Assembly (NCBI RefSeq): GCF_004364335.1
Contig: NZ_SOCR01000002.1
Location: 248,001 to 312,000, forward strand
Origin: Pseudomonas graminis
Lineage (GTDB): Bacteria > Pseudomonadota > Gammaproteobacteria > Pseudomonadales > Pseudomonadaceae
Direction of reading: 5' to 3'
DNA: 64,000 bases
Shown here in pieces: positions 28,785 through 38,012 of the stretch. Within the stretch, counting starts at the first letter, position 1. Each line of letters opens with the position of its first letter. Below the pieces are notes generated by a model that had not been told where the DNA came from, made no database searches, and saw only the letters and a list, made by a program, of their open reading frames with translations. Made by a program: the position numbers and the translations under genes.

Positions 28785-29924
28785 ATGCGCGGGAATTCTC
28801 TTCCAGAACTGGGCGTCGGCCTGATCGGCACGGGCTTCATGGGTCGGGCTCACGCCCTGGCGTTTCACAACGCTCGCACCACGTTCGATCTCCCCTTCAA
28901 CCTCAAGCTCATCGCGCTGGCCGATGCAGATGCTGCGCGTGCGCAACAGTGCGCGGCCAGTTGGGGGTTCGAGGGCAGTCATGGCGACTGGCAGCAGCTG
29001 ATCTGCGATCCGGCGATCAATCTGGTGGCAATCACCACGCCGAATCTGCTGCATTTCCCCATGGCCATGGCCGCCCTTGAAGCGGGCAAGGCGGTGTATT
29101 GCGAGAAGCCGCTGGCGGTGAGTCTGGCCCAGGCGAGGGAGATGCAGGAGGCCGCGCGCAAGGCCGGTGTCGTCACACGGGTGGGCTACAACTACCAGCA
29201 CAACCCGATCATCGGATTGGCGAAGCAGATGATCGACAGCGGTGAGCTGGGGCGGATCGTCAGTTTCCAGGGGGAGTTCAGCGAGGACTTCATGGGTGAT
29301 GGGTTGTCGCCGTGGTCGTGGCGCTGTGAAGAGGCCCATGCCGGCGGCGCCCTGGCGGACCTCGGCAGTCATTTGCTGGCGATGGCGCGGTACCTGCTCG
29401 GCGATGTCGAGGCGGTGTGCGCGGACTCGCAAACGGTGCACCCACAGCGACCGGTCGCGCCCGGCAGCGAAGAGCGACGGGCAATCAGCATCGACGACCA
29501 GACCTACGCGCTGCTGCGCTTTGCCAACGGCGCGCGGGGTACGTTCGGCAGCAGTTGGCTCAAGCACGGCTACAAGAATCACTTGAGCTTCGAAATCGGT
29601 GGCACCGAAGGCACGTTGTCGTTTGATCAGGAACGTTTGAACGAGCTGCGGCTGTACCGCGCGGGCGCGCCGGGACGCGACGGGTTCCAGCGAATTTTGG
29701 CGGGGCCCGCGCAGCCCGGGTATGCCTCTTTCTGCCCGGCGCCTGGGCATCAGCTGGGGTACAACGAGCTGAAGACGCTGGAAGTGTATGAATTGATTCA
29801 AGCGCTGGCTGGGCAGGGTTCGAACGGGACGGATTTTGCCGAAGCGATGGCGGTCGAGCGCCTGGCTACAGCGATTCGCATGGCGGCGAAAGAAATGCGC
29901 TGGGTGAGTGTTTCGGATATTTGA
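28785..29924 (+). CDS. Gfo/Idh/MocA-family oxidoreductase
   Basis: A 379-residue NAD(P)-dependent oxidoreductase. The Rossmann start VGLIGTGFMGRAHALAFHNA is near residue 9, the family motif EKPLAVSLAQA near 100, and HAGGALADLGSHLLAMARYLLGD carries the catalytic Asp/His pattern. Members act on sugars, inositols and related polyols. AAAGGA precedes the ATG at 28785; a TTG at 28767 is less likely. It has no sugar transporter beside it, so its substrate stays open. It is separated from the SDR gene by about 125 bases. Confidence 0.9.
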   Translation: MRGNSLPELGVGLIGTGFMGRAHALAFHNARTTFDLPFNLKLIALADADAARAQQCAASWGFEGSHGDWQQLICDPAINLVAITTPNLLHFPMAMAALEAGKAVYCEKPLAVSLAQAREMQEAARKAGVVTRVGYNYQHNPIIGLAKQMIDSGELGRIVSFQGEFSEDFMGDGLSPWSWRCEEAHAGGALADLGSHLLAMARYLLGDVEAVCADSQTVHPQRPVAPGSEERRAISIDDQTYALLRFANGARGTFGSSWLKHGYKNHLSFEIGGTEGTLSFDQERLNELRLYRAGAPGRDGFQRILAGPAQPGYASFCPAPGHQLGYNELKTLEVYELIQALAGQGSNGTDFAEAMAVERLATAIRMAAKEMRWVSVSDI

Positions 29925-29961
29925 GTCGGGTATGAGCCCGAAAATTGAGGGTGTTCGCGCC

Positions 29962-29991
29962 GGCCTCTTCCCGGCTGAAGCCGGCCCTACT
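29962..29991. repeat. Single REP-A unit
   Basis: CCTCTTCCCGGCTGAAGCCGGCCCTAC lies between the oxidoreductase and TSUP genes. It is a single copy without a partner. Confidence 0.8.
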
Positions 29992-30067
29992 CCACCGCGC
30001 GCCTTGCAGGTAGAATGCGGCGCTTCCGGGCAGCCATTCTGCCCATCTGCCCGATAAGCGCCTTCCC

Positions 30068-30841
30068 ATGCCGTTCGAACTCACCGTTGAACCCACCACC
30101 CTGCTGGTGCTGGCTGTCGTTGCCTTTGTCGCCGGTTTTATCGATGCCATTGCCGGCGGCGGCGGTCTGTTGACCACGCCTGCCCTGCTCACGGCCGGGC
30201 TTCCGCCGCATCTGGTGCTGGGCACCAACAAGCTCAGCTCCACCTTCGGCTCGGCCACCGCCGGCTACACCTTTTACCGGCGCAAGCTGTTTCACCCGGC
30301 TCAGTGGAAACGCGGCCTGATCGGGACGGCGGTGGGTGCGCTGATCGGTGCCGTGGTCGCGCATTTTCTGCCGGCGGAACTGCTGAACCAGATGCTCCCG
30401 GTGATCGTGTTCGGCTGCGGGCTGTACCTGCTGTTCGGCGGCACGCCCAAGGCGCCGCTGGACAGCAATGCGCCGATCAAGACCAAATGGCAGCTGCCCC
30501 AGGGCCTCGGGCTGGGCTTTTACGACGGCGTGGCCGGTCCCGGCACCGGGGCGTTCTGGACGGTCAGCACGCTGTTGATGTACCCGGTCGATCTGGTGAA
30601 GGCCAGCGGCGTCGCCCGCAGCATGAACTTCGTCAGCAACGCCGCCGCGTTGATGATCTTCGCCATCAACGGCTCGGTGGACTGGGTCATCGGGTTGACG
30701 ATGGGAGTAGCGGTGATGGCCGGTGCATTTATGGGCGCCAGAACCGCGATCAAGGGCGGCGCCAAATTCATCCGCCCTGTGTTCATCACCGTGGTGCTGG
30801 GCTTAACTGTCCGCCTGGCCTGGCAGCACTGGTTCAACTGA
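30068..30841 (+). CDS. TSUP-family (TauE/SafE, YfcA-like) membrane transporter
   Basis: A 257-residue integral membrane protein with about eight hydrophobic segments. It carries the family repeats [22 protein letters not shown] (about 17-38) and [17 protein letters not shown] (about 150-166), one in each half. TSUP proteins export or import small anions such as sulfite, sulfonates or organic acids; specificity is not visible. The final 39 bases overlap the convergent nudC gene. Confidence 0.92.
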   Translation: MPFELTVEPTTLLVLAVVAFVAGFIDAIAGGGGLLTTPALLTAGLPPHLVLGTNKLSSTFGSATAGYTFYRRKLFHPAQWKRGLIGTAVGALIGAVVAHFLPAELLNQMLPVIVFGCGLYLLFGGTPKAPLDSNAPIKTKWQLPQGLGLGFYDGVAGPGTGAFWTVSTLLMYPVDLVKASGVARSMNFVSNAAALMIFAINGSVDWVIGLTMGVAVMAGAFMGARTAIKGGAKFIRPVFITVVLGLTVRLAWQHWFN

Positions 30842-31669
30842 ACCTGAGCGCCGGGCCAGATACAGATCGATCAGGTAGCGCGCAATCGAGCGACTGGCCG
30901 GCAACGGCGGCAGGTCATGGATGCTGAACCACTGGGCGTCCTCGATTTCGTCCGCCTGGGGCACGATGTCACCACTGTCGTATTCAGCGTGAAAGCCCAG
31001 CATCATCGAGTGCGGGAACGGCCAGCACTGGCTGCCCATGTATTGGATGTTCTTGACCGTTACCTGTACCTCTTCCATCACCTCGCGCCGGACACAGTCC
31101 TCGGCCGACTCACCCGGCTCGGCAAACCCGGCCAGCGTGCTGTAGACCCCGGACACAAACCGCGGCGAGCGCGCCAGCAACACCTCGTCGCCGCGGGTGA
31201 TCAGCACGATCATGCTCGGCGAGATCCGCGGATAGGCGCGCAGATCGCAGTGCGGACAATACATCGCCCGCTCCCCCGGCACTGGCTGCGCCGGCTGACC
31301 GCAACTGCCACAAAAACGGTGTTCGCGGGCCCAGGTGCTGATCTGCGCCGCGTAGCCGAGCATCTGGAACACCTCGGCGTCGTCGGCCAGCATGAACTGG
31401 CGCAGGGTCTGCCACTGAGCACCCTCCAGATCCAAAGCCACCGCCGACTCGGGCGAATGTCGAAGTGTCTGCACGTACACAGGCTGGCCATCGAAGTGGC
31501 CAATGCCGTGCTCATGCATCAGCGACAAATCCTGCCGCTTCAGCCATTCGCGCGGGAACAGCACGCCGTTACTGTCCTTCAAAAAGCCCTGGTCACTCTG
31601 AACCACAGCCCAACCGCCGGGCGCCTGAACATCAAGCACAGCGGTGGTCCAACGCTTCGGGCGCGTCAT
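30803..31669 (-). CDS. nudC: NADH pyrophosphatase NudC
   Basis: NudC (288 residues) hydrolyses NAD(H) and removes NAD caps from RNA. A zinc ribbon (CGSCGQP and CPHC, about 117-140) is followed by the Nudix box [23 protein letters not shown] (about 178-200) and the NADH-specific [11 protein letters not shown]. The usual form of that last motif is SQPWPFPxS, so a Cys replaces the Pro. The 3' end overlaps the TSUP gene tail to tail by 39 bases. Confidence 0.95.
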   Translation of the reverse strand: MTRPKRWTTAVLDVQAPGGWAVVQSDQGFLKDSNGVLFPREWLKRQDLSLMHEHGIGHFDGQPVYVQTLRHSPESAVALDLEGAQWQTLRQFMLADDAEVFQMLGYAAQISTWAREHRFCGSCGQPAQPVPGERAMYCPHCDLRAYPRISPSMIVLITRGDEVLLARSPRFVSGVYSTLAGFAEPGESAEDCVRREVMEEVQVTVKNIQYMGSQCWPFPHSMMLGFHAEYDSGDIVPQADEIEDAQWFSIHDLPPLPASRSIARYLIDLYLARRSGSVEPVLPGQADS

Positions 31670-31757
31670 GCCTCAACTCCTCTGATCACCGACCTGCCCT
31701 TCTGCAGCTGGAGAGAGGCTCAGAAGCGGCAGGTGGTGACGCATTCAATTAGGTCAG

Positions 31758-32570
31758 TCAATTATCGAAGACCGGCTTCTGTTTGCTCATATGAGCCACC
31801 ATCGCCAGCTTCAGGTCGGCCGATTGCAACATGGCAGCGTTCCAGGTGGCAATGTATTCGAGGCCGTCGTCTACGCTGTGATCGCGCATGTAGCCGATCA
31901 TGCGCTTGCTGCCGCTGATGGCGATGGGTGATTTGCCCGCGATGTCCCGGGCAATGGCGAACACGCCTTCGAGCAACTGCGGCAGGTCGGCGAACGTGCG
32001 GTTGACCAGGCCAATGCGCAGCGCTTCATCGGCGCCGACGTTGCGGCCGGTATAGGCCATTTCGCGCATCATGCCGTCGCCGATCAATCGCGGCAGTCGC
32101 TGCAGGGTGCCGACGTCCGCCGCCATGCCCATGTCGATTTCGCGAATGGAAAACAGTGCATCGTCCGCCGCGTAGCGCATGTCACAGGCGCTGATCAGGT
32201 CGATGGCGCCGCCGATGCAATAGCCCTGAATGGCGGCGAGCACCGGCTTGCTGCAGCGGTCGACCACACTGAAGGATTCCTGCATCTGCAGGATCTTGCG
32301 CCGCAGCAGGCGGGCGTTGCGTCCCACATCCTTGCCCAGCTCGCTGGCCACCGACGCGAGCAGGGTCAGATCGATGCCGGAAGAGAAGTGTTTGCCTGCA
32401 CCACTGAGCACCACCACCCGCACGTCATCAGTGTCCTCGACCCAGCGGAAGATCTCGATGATTTCCTGCCAGAACGCAGCGTTCATGGCGTTGATTTTTT
32501 CCGGGCGATTGATCTGCACGTGGGCAATGTGGTCGGCCATCTCGACCTTGAACGCACTGTAGTCAGACAC
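31758..32570 (-). CDS. Crotonase/enoyl-CoA hydratase family protein
   Basis: A 270-residue crotonase-fold protein, with oxyanion-hole segments HFSSGIDLTLL and AAIQGYCIGGAIDLISACDMRYAADDALFSIREIDMGMAADVGTLQRLP. The Glu/Asp arrangement in the last segment resembles delta-3,5-delta-2,4-dienoyl-CoA isomerases, so isomerase activity is more likely than simple hydration, but this is inference. I place the start at the GTG at 32570 (MSDYSAFKVEMADHIAHVQINRP), preceded by AAGGAT. The extension to 32624 is not homologous to the family. Confidence 0.88.
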   Translation of the reverse strand: MSDYSAFKVEMADHIAHVQINRPEKINAMNAAFWQEIIEIFRWVEDTDDVRVVVLSGAGKHFSSGIDLTLLASVASELGKDVGRNARLLRRKILQMQESFSVVDRCSKPVLAAIQGYCIGGAIDLISACDMRYAADDALFSIREIDMGMAADVGTLQRLPRLIGDGMMREMAYTGRNVGADEALRIGLVNRTFADLPQLLEGVFAIARDIAGKSPIAISGSKRMIGYMRDHSVDDGLEYIATWNAAMLQSADLKLAMVAHMSKQKPVFDN

Positions 32571-32853
32571 GGTTTTAGATCCTTGTAGAGGCCAGACGAG
32601 GTTTATTCCTTGATGCCGGATCATAGCAAGTCAGTATGTGCGCCCGCAGGCCACGGTTGCGCCATTTGCCGGATAGCGAACGTGCCGAAACCCCGCAGAT
32701 GCCGTCGATCGGCCGCCGATAAACTGAACGGTCACAGCGGGTGACGGTCCAGAGTGATGGCTGCATGGAACCGGACATTCCCGGCCATGACGGCCAGGGC
32801 AGTCGAACCCGTTTCGATGCCCGACTCTTTCTCAGGTCGCAAGAGGGCGATTC

Positions 32854-34338
32854 TTGACTACATCAAAAGCGGCAACCGGTATCGTGGGCCTGGATGACAT
32901 CCTTGCGGGTGGTCTTTCGCGCAGTCACGTGTTTCTCCTGGAAGGAGAGCCCGGCACCGGCAAAACCACCGTCGCGCTGCAGTTTCTGCTGGCAGGCGCA
33001 GCGGCGGGCGAACGTGGTCTGTATATCACGCTGTCTGAAACCGAACGCGAATTGCGCGACGGCGCACGCTCCCACGGCTGGGAGCTGGGCGAGAACATCT
33101 CGGTGTTCGAATTGACACCCCCTGAAGATTTGTTGAACGCTGCCCATCAGCAGAGTTTGCTGTACTCCTCGGACCTTGAACTGGGCGAGGCGACCAAGCA
33201 GATTTTCGAAATTGTCGAGCAGGTCAAACCTTCGCGGGTGATCATCGACAGCCTCTCGGAAATCCGCCTGCTGGCGCAGAGTTCCTTGCGTTATCGTCGG
33301 CAGATCCTGGCGATCAAGCATTACTTCGCGCGCTACGACACGACGGTCTTGCTGCTCGACGACCTCACCACCGAATCCCTGGATAAAACCGTGCACAGCG
33401 TTGCCCACGGCGTCATCCGCCTCGAAGGCCTGACGCCGACCTATGGCGCCGAGCGCCGACGCCTGCGGGTGGTGAAGTACCGGGGCCAGAAGTACCGCGG
33501 TGGCTATCACGACTTCAACATCATGGACGACGGCATTCAGGTGTTTCCGCGCCTGGTGGCGGCCGAGCACCGTACCGGGTATGTCAGTCGCCAGCACAGC
33601 AGCGGCATCCAGGAAGTCGACGCCTTGCTGGGAGGCGGAGTGGACAGCGGTTCCAGCACCGTCATTCTGGGGCCTGCGGGGACCGGTAAATCGCTGATTT
33701 CGCTGACGTTCGCCGCCGCTGCCGTGGAGCGTGGCGAGAAGGCGGCGCTGTTCATCTTCGATGAAGAGCTGGGCCTGCTGTACACGCGCATGAATAAACT
33801 CGGCATTGATCTCCGCGCACTTGAAGCGACCGGCAATCTGATGATCCAGCAAGTCGACGCTGCCGAGCTGTCCCCGGGTGAATTTGCCCACCGCGTTCGC
33901 CGCTGTGTCGACGAACTGGGTATCCAGACCGTGGTGATCGACAGCCTCAACGGCTATCAGGCCGCGATGCCGGAAGAAAACGCGCTGGTATTGCACGTAC
34001 ACGAACTGTTGCTGTACCTCAATCGTCACGGCGCCTCGACGTTCATGACCGTCGCCCAGCACGGTCTGGTCGGCGACATGCAGACCCCGGTGGACATCAC
34101 CTACCTCGCGGATTCGGTGATTCTGTTGCGCTACTTCGAAGCACTGGGCCAGGTCCGTCGGGCCATTTCCGTCATCAAAAAACGCACAGGCACCCATGAG
34201 TCAACCATTCGTGAATACCGCATCAGTTCGTCCGGCATGACCATTGGCGAACCGTTGGAAGCCTTTCAGGGCGTATTGCGTGGCATCCCTCAATATCACG
34301 GTGAGAAAACTCCCCTGTTGCGGGACACCGACGCGTGA
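32854..34338 (+). CDS. KaiC-like double-domain RecA ATPase
   Basis: A 494-residue protein with two tandem KaiC domains. Walker A motifs are GEPGTGKT (31-38) and GPAGTGKS (273-280). Walker B-type segments are RVIIDSLSEIR and TVVIDSLNGYQ, and paired acidic catalytic residues lie in SETERE and FDEELG. Cyanobacterial KaiC is the clock ATPase; proteobacterial homologues are not clocks in the strict sense and are linked to stress adaptation. The start is a TTG at 32854 with AAGAGGG just upstream. The 3' end overlaps the kinase gene (GTGA), so they are translationally coupled. No KaiA or KaiB is present. Confidence 0.9.
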   Translation: MTTSKAATGIVGLDDILAGGLSRSHVFLLEGEPGTGKTTVALQFLLAGAAAGERGLYITLSETERELRDGARSHGWELGENISVFELTPPEDLLNAAHQQSLLYSSDLELGEATKQIFEIVEQVKPSRVIIDSLSEIRLLAQSSLRYRRQILAIKHYFARYDTTVLLLDDLTTESLDKTVHSVAHGVIRLEGLTPTYGAERRRLRVVKYRGQKYRGGYHDFNIMDDGIQVFPRLVAAEHRTGYVSRQHSSGIQEVDALLGGGVDSGSSTVILGPAGTGKSLISLTFAAAAVERGEKAALFIFDEELGLLYTRMNKLGIDLRALEATGNLMIQQVDAAELSPGEFAHRVRRCVDELGIQTVVIDSLNGYQAAMPEENALVLHVHELLLYLNRHGASTFMTVAQHGLVGDMQTPVDITYLADSVILLRYFEALGQVRRAISVIKKRTGTHESTIREYRISSSGMTIGEPLEAFQGVLRGIPQYHGEKTPLLRDTDA

Positions 34339-36365
34339 GCACTCCGGGACAGTTATCGGAACGGGCCATTATCCTGGCCCCCCTCGGACGGGACAGCCAG
34401 ATCGCGTTGACCATGCTGCAGGAAGCCGGCTACCCGGCGATCATCACCCACGACCTGGCGCAGCTCTGCAGTGAGCTGATGTCCGGTGCAGGCCTGGCGA
34501 TCATCGCCGATGAGGCCCTGCGCAGTGCAGACATCAATCCCCTGCTCAGCCTGCTGGCCAATCAGCCGGCCTGGTCGGACTTCCCTATCGTGTTGCTGAC
34601 CCACCATGGCGGCCCGAAACAGAACCCTTCGGCGCACCTGGGCAAGATGCTCGGCAACGTCACCTTTCTGGAGCGGCCGTTTCACCCTGCCACGCTCATC
34701 AGTCTGGTGAGCACCGCCGTGCGCGGGCGTCGACGCCAATACGAAGCCCGTACCCGGCTGGAAGAACTGCTCGAAAGCGAACAGCGCCTGCAGCATGCGC
34801 TAAAGGCCGGACGGCTGGGCTCCTGGCAGCTGGATACCGAATTTCTGAGGCTGGAGTGCTCGGACATCACCAAGGCACACTTTGGCCGGGACGAGCGCGA
34901 CACGCTCTCGTACCACGACTGGCTAAACGCGGTACATCCCGAGGATCAGCCGCGCATGCAGTCTGTGTTGCAGCACACCCTGGACAGCGGCGCCGATTTC
35001 ATCATCGAGTTTCGCAACGTCTGGCCGGACGGCTCGGTCCACTGGATGGACATCAGAGCGAGGGCGATCCGGGCGCGCAATGGCCGCGTCAGCCTGCTGT
35101 CGGGCGTGACCTCGGACATCACCGAGCGCAAGCTGGCCGAACAGCAACTGCGCCGGCTCAACGAAACCCTGGAGCAGCAGGTCGAGGAACGCACCTCCCA
35201 ACTGCGCCACAACGAAGAAGTCCTGCGGCAGTCGCAGAAGATGGAAGCGGTGGGCCAGCTCACCGGCGGTATCGCCCACGACTTCAACAACATGCTGACC
35301 GGCATCATCGGCAGCCTCGAACTGCTAAGGCGTCGTCTGGCGCGGGGTCGCACCGATGACCTTGATGGCCTGATCGACCTGGGCGTGACCTCGGCCAATC
35401 GCGCCGCCGCCCTGACCCACCGCTTGCTGGCGTTTTCGCGCCGCCAGTCGCTGGACCCCAAGCCGGTCCTGATGAACGACCTGGTCAATTCCATGGGCGA
35501 ACTGCTGAACCGCAGCGTCAATGAGAGCATCCGTCTCGACATGTGCCTGGACCCGGAACTGTGGACCGCCGAGGCCGACCCGAACCAGCTTGAAAGCGCC
35601 CTGCTCAACCTGGTGCTCAACGCCCGCGACGCCATGCCCGACGGCGGCATGCTGATGATCGAAACCTTCAACCGCCGCCTCGACCGCGAATTCACCAACG
35701 CCTATGAAAATCTCCTGCCGGGTGACTACGTGGTGCTCAGCGTGCGCGACACGGGCTGCGGGATGCCCGAGAACGTCATCAGCCGGGCATTCGATCCGTT
35801 CTTCACCACCAAACCGATTGGCCAGGGCACCGGCCTGGGCCTGTCGATGATCTACGGCTTCACCAAGCAATCCCACGGTCATGTCGAGATCGAGAGCCAG
35901 GTGGGCGACGGCACCACGGTGCAGCTGTTTCTGCCGCGTTACCACGGCGCAGCGCAGCAAGATGACCCTGCCCTCCCCGACGACACGGCTCACGCCCGTG
36001 AAGGCGAAACCATTCTGCTGGTCGAGGACGATCCGGCCGTTCGCGCGCTGGTCAGCCAGGTCCTGGGCGAGCTGGGTTATGCCTACGTAGAAGCCGGTGA
36101 TGCGGCGGGGGCGATTCCGATTCTGGAATCGAGCCAGCGCATTGACCTGATGATCAGTGACGTCGGCCTGCCTGGCATGAACGGTCGCCAACTGGCCGAC
36201 ATTGGCCGGCAACTGCGCACGGATCTGAAAGTGCTGTTCATCACCGGGTATGCGGAAAATGCCGGCGCCCGCTCCGGGTTCCTTGAAGAAGGGATGCAGA
36301 TGATCACCAAGCCCTTCGCCTTCGACCAATTGACGACCAAGGTGCGGGAGATGATCGAGGGCTGA
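34335..36365 (+). CDS. Hybrid histidine kinase (pseudo-receiver, PAS, HisKA, HATPase, receiver)
   Basis: A 676-residue cytosolic hybrid kinase. The N-terminal ~130 residues resemble a receiver but lack the acidic pair of strand 1 (RAIILAPLGRD), so it is probably a pseudo-receiver. A PAS domain (about 155-270, ending SGVTSDITERKLAEQQL) and a coiled coil follow. The phospho-accepting His lies in GQLTGGIAHDFNNMLTG. The ATPase has NLVLNARDAMP, DTGCGMP and GTGLGLSMIYGF. A C-terminal receiver has ILLVEDD, the Asp in MISDVGLPGMNG and TKPF. It has no membrane segment. Overlap with the KaiC gene implies a shared pathway. Confidence 0.93.
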   Translation: MSTPGQLSERAIILAPLGRDSQIALTMLQEAGYPAIITHDLAQLCSELMSGAGLAIIADEALRSADINPLLSLLANQPAWSDFPIVLLTHHGGPKQNPSAHLGKMLGNVTFLERPFHPATLISLVSTAVRGRRRQYEARTRLEELLESEQRLQHALKAGRLGSWQLDTEFLRLECSDITKAHFGRDERDTLSYHDWLNAVHPEDQPRMQSVLQHTLDSGADFIIEFRNVWPDGSVHWMDIRARAIRARNGRVSLLSGVTSDITERKLAEQQLRRLNETLEQQVEERTSQLRHNEEVLRQSQKMEAVGQLTGGIAHDFNNMLTGIIGSLELLRRRLARGRTDDLDGLIDLGVTSANRAAALTHRLLAFSRRQSLDPKPVLMNDLVNSMGELLNRSVNESIRLDMCLDPELWTAEADPNQLESALLNLVLNARDAMPDGGMLMIETFNRRLDREFTNAYENLLPGDYVVLSVRDTGCGMPENVISRAFDPFFTTKPIGQGTGLGLSMIYGFTKQSHGHVEIESQVGDGTTVQLFLPRYHGAAQQDDPALPDDTAHAREGETILLVEDDPAVRALVSQVLGELGYAYVEAGDAAGAIPILESSQRIDLMISDVGLPGMNGRQLADIGRQLRTDLKVLFITGYAENAGARSGFLEEGMQMITKPFAFDQLTTKVREMIEG

Positions 36366-36386
36366 TGCGAGGCCCCTGCTCAAACA

Positions 36387-36416
36387 AAAGCCGGCGATTG
36401 CCGGCTTTTTTGTTTT
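36387..36416. terminator. Bidirectional terminator between hybrid kinase and receiver genes
   Basis: AAAGCCGGC (36387-36395) pairs with GCCGGCTTT (36400-36408), followed by TTTGTTTT. A-rich sequence on the other side suits the convergent receiver gene as well. Confidence 0.9.
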
Positions 36417-36425
36417 CTGGAGGGA

Positions 36426-36803
36426 TCAGTTGAGCAGGGTTTGAATCTGCGAATGCAGCGTTTCCATGGTGAACGGCTTGGCCAGGATCGGCGCCTTTTT
36501 GGTGATCGGGCTACCGCAATCAACGATCTCTGCCGGGTAGCCACTGATGAAGATCACCTTGAGCTCGGGTCGCAGCTTGACGGCCGGCTCGGCAATCATC
36601 ACGCCGGATACACCGCCGGGCAGACGGTAATCGGTGATCATCAAATCGAGGTGGGGTTTGGTGGCAAGAATTTCGAATGCCTGCTCCCCGTTCTCCGCCT
36701 GCAACACCCGATAGCCTTCGCCCGACAGGTAGTCGGACAGCAGCATCAGAATGAGCGGCTCGTCTTCGACGATGAGTACGACATTTTCTGCATCAGAGCT
36801 CAT
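36426..36803 (-). CDS. Single-domain response regulator
   Basis: A CheY-like receiver of 125 residues with VVLIVEDEP (acidic pocket), the phospho-acceptor Asp in LMITDYRLPGG, Ser in FISGYP, and Lys in LAKPF. It has no output domain. The ATG at 36803 has AAAGGCG upstream. It converges on the hybrid kinase gene and is a likely phosphorelay partner for that kinase or the nearby ones; this is inferred from location alone. Confidence 0.92.
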   Translation of the reverse strand: MSSDAENVVLIVEDEPLILMLLSDYLSGEGYRVLQAENGEQAFEILATKPHLDLMITDYRLPGGVSGVMIAEPAVKLRPELKVIFISGYPAEIVDCGSPITKKAPILAKPFTMETLHSQIQTLLN

Positions 36804-36934
36804 TTGAACGCCTTTGATCTTATAGATAGCTGCCATTACGACCATGGCCCGGGCTGGAGGTTGCGCGGAGTGATCAGTTATTTGATTGAAGGCCCGTTTG
36901 ACGGTGTCTATCGCGAGCGGGTGGTGCGGCTGAG

Positions 36935-37240
36935 AGGATTCTGCCTAACGGCAGAACGGTTTCGCCTTCGGCGAGTTACTTTTAAAAAGCACTAAAAGTA
37001 ACCAAAAGTGCCTGCTCCTGGTTGGGCCCTTCCTTCGTCAGGGTTCCTTCACTCCGACGACGCTCCGTGGGCCCGCGCCGAACGGACATCCATGTCCTGA
37101 CGGCGCTCTCGCCGCATCCATGCGGCTCGACCCACTGCGCGTCGTCTGCGTTCAGCCTGCACCCAAGTCGCGTTTGGGGGTGACTGGGCTACTTGTGTAG
37201 GAAGATCAAAAGCAGATCAAAAGCAGATCAAAGGCAGATG
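36935..37240 (+). repeat. Multi-hairpin repeat element, copy 1
   Basis: First of four copies of a ~270-300 bp element. It opens with hairpin TTCTGCC-TAAC-GGCAGAA (36939-36956), then CGCCTTCGGCG, GTTACTTTT...AAAAGTAAC (36975-37002), GGACATCCATGTCC, and GCCGCATCCATGCGGC (37111-37126). It ends in direct repeats of AGATCAAAAGC (about 37201-37235). No frame through it looks like a gene. It faces copy 2 in inverted orientation. Confidence 0.9.
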
Positions 37241-37250
37241 CAGGTCAACT

Positions 37251-37600
37251 GCTTCCCGGCTGAAGCCGGTCCCACTGACTGCATGCGCATTCGCTGTAGG
37301 AGCCGGCTTGCTGGCGAACTCGGGGGATCTGAAACGAAGATGTCGACTGACCCACCGCATTCGCCAGCAAGCCGGCTCCTACAGACCTTGGCTGGCCGCA
37401 GTGTTCATGTGGGACTGGCTTTAGCCGGGAATGGACGCGGAGCGTCCTCGGATGCGTGCCCACGCATAGCGTGGGCACGATCAAAATGGTTGGCGCCTGG
37501 GCTGGCCTCTTCCCGGCTAAAGCCGGTCCTACAGAGGCATCCCAGGCGTCCAGTGGAATTGGCGGTGACCTCGATTGTAGGACCGGCTTTAGCCGGGAAG
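37251..37600. repeat. Mixed REP-A/REP-B cluster between element copies 1 and 2
   Basis: REP-A units lie at 37251-37276, 37408-37433, 37505-37533 and 37577-37600, and a REP-B doublet at 37294-37383. A different palindrome, GTGCCCACGCATAGCGTGGGCAC, is at about 37449-37471. No gene is present in the interval. Confidence 0.88.
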
Positions 37601-37607
37601 CTTTTGA

Positions 37608-37700
<93 letters not shown>

Positions 37701-37970
37701 TGATCTTCATACACAAAAGGCTCAGTCACCGCCAATCGCGACTTGGGTGCAGGCTGAACGTAGGTTCCGCGGAGTGGGCCGAGCCGCATGGATGCGGCGA
37801 GCGCGCCGTCGGGACATGGATGTCCGTTCGGCGCGGGCCCACGGAGCGGGACCGGAGTGAAGGTATTCCGACGAAGGAGGAACCCAACCAGGAGCAAGCA
37901 CCCTTGGTTACTTGGGGTGCTTTTCCAAGTAACTCGCCGAAGGCGAAATGTCTGCCGTTAGGCGGACGCT
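37701..37970 (-). repeat. Multi-hairpin repeat element, copy 2 (inverted)
   Basis: Reverse-complement copy of the element, ending with GTCTGCC-GTTA-GGCGGAC at 37950-37967; one mismatch appears in this stem. The internal GTTACTT stem has GG/CC in place of the TT/AA of copy 1. It lies 40 bases before the 3' end of the downstream minus-strand kinase gene. Confidence 0.9.
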
Positions 37971-38012
37971 CTTGATCTGGATCTGCATTTACTCAGCGAA
38001 ACCGGTAACCGG

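Noticed and set aside
27636..29801. 721-codon minus-strand frame across the SDR and oxidoreductase genes
   Set aside because: It spans two well-supported plus-strand genes and their gap. High GC keeps stop codons rare.
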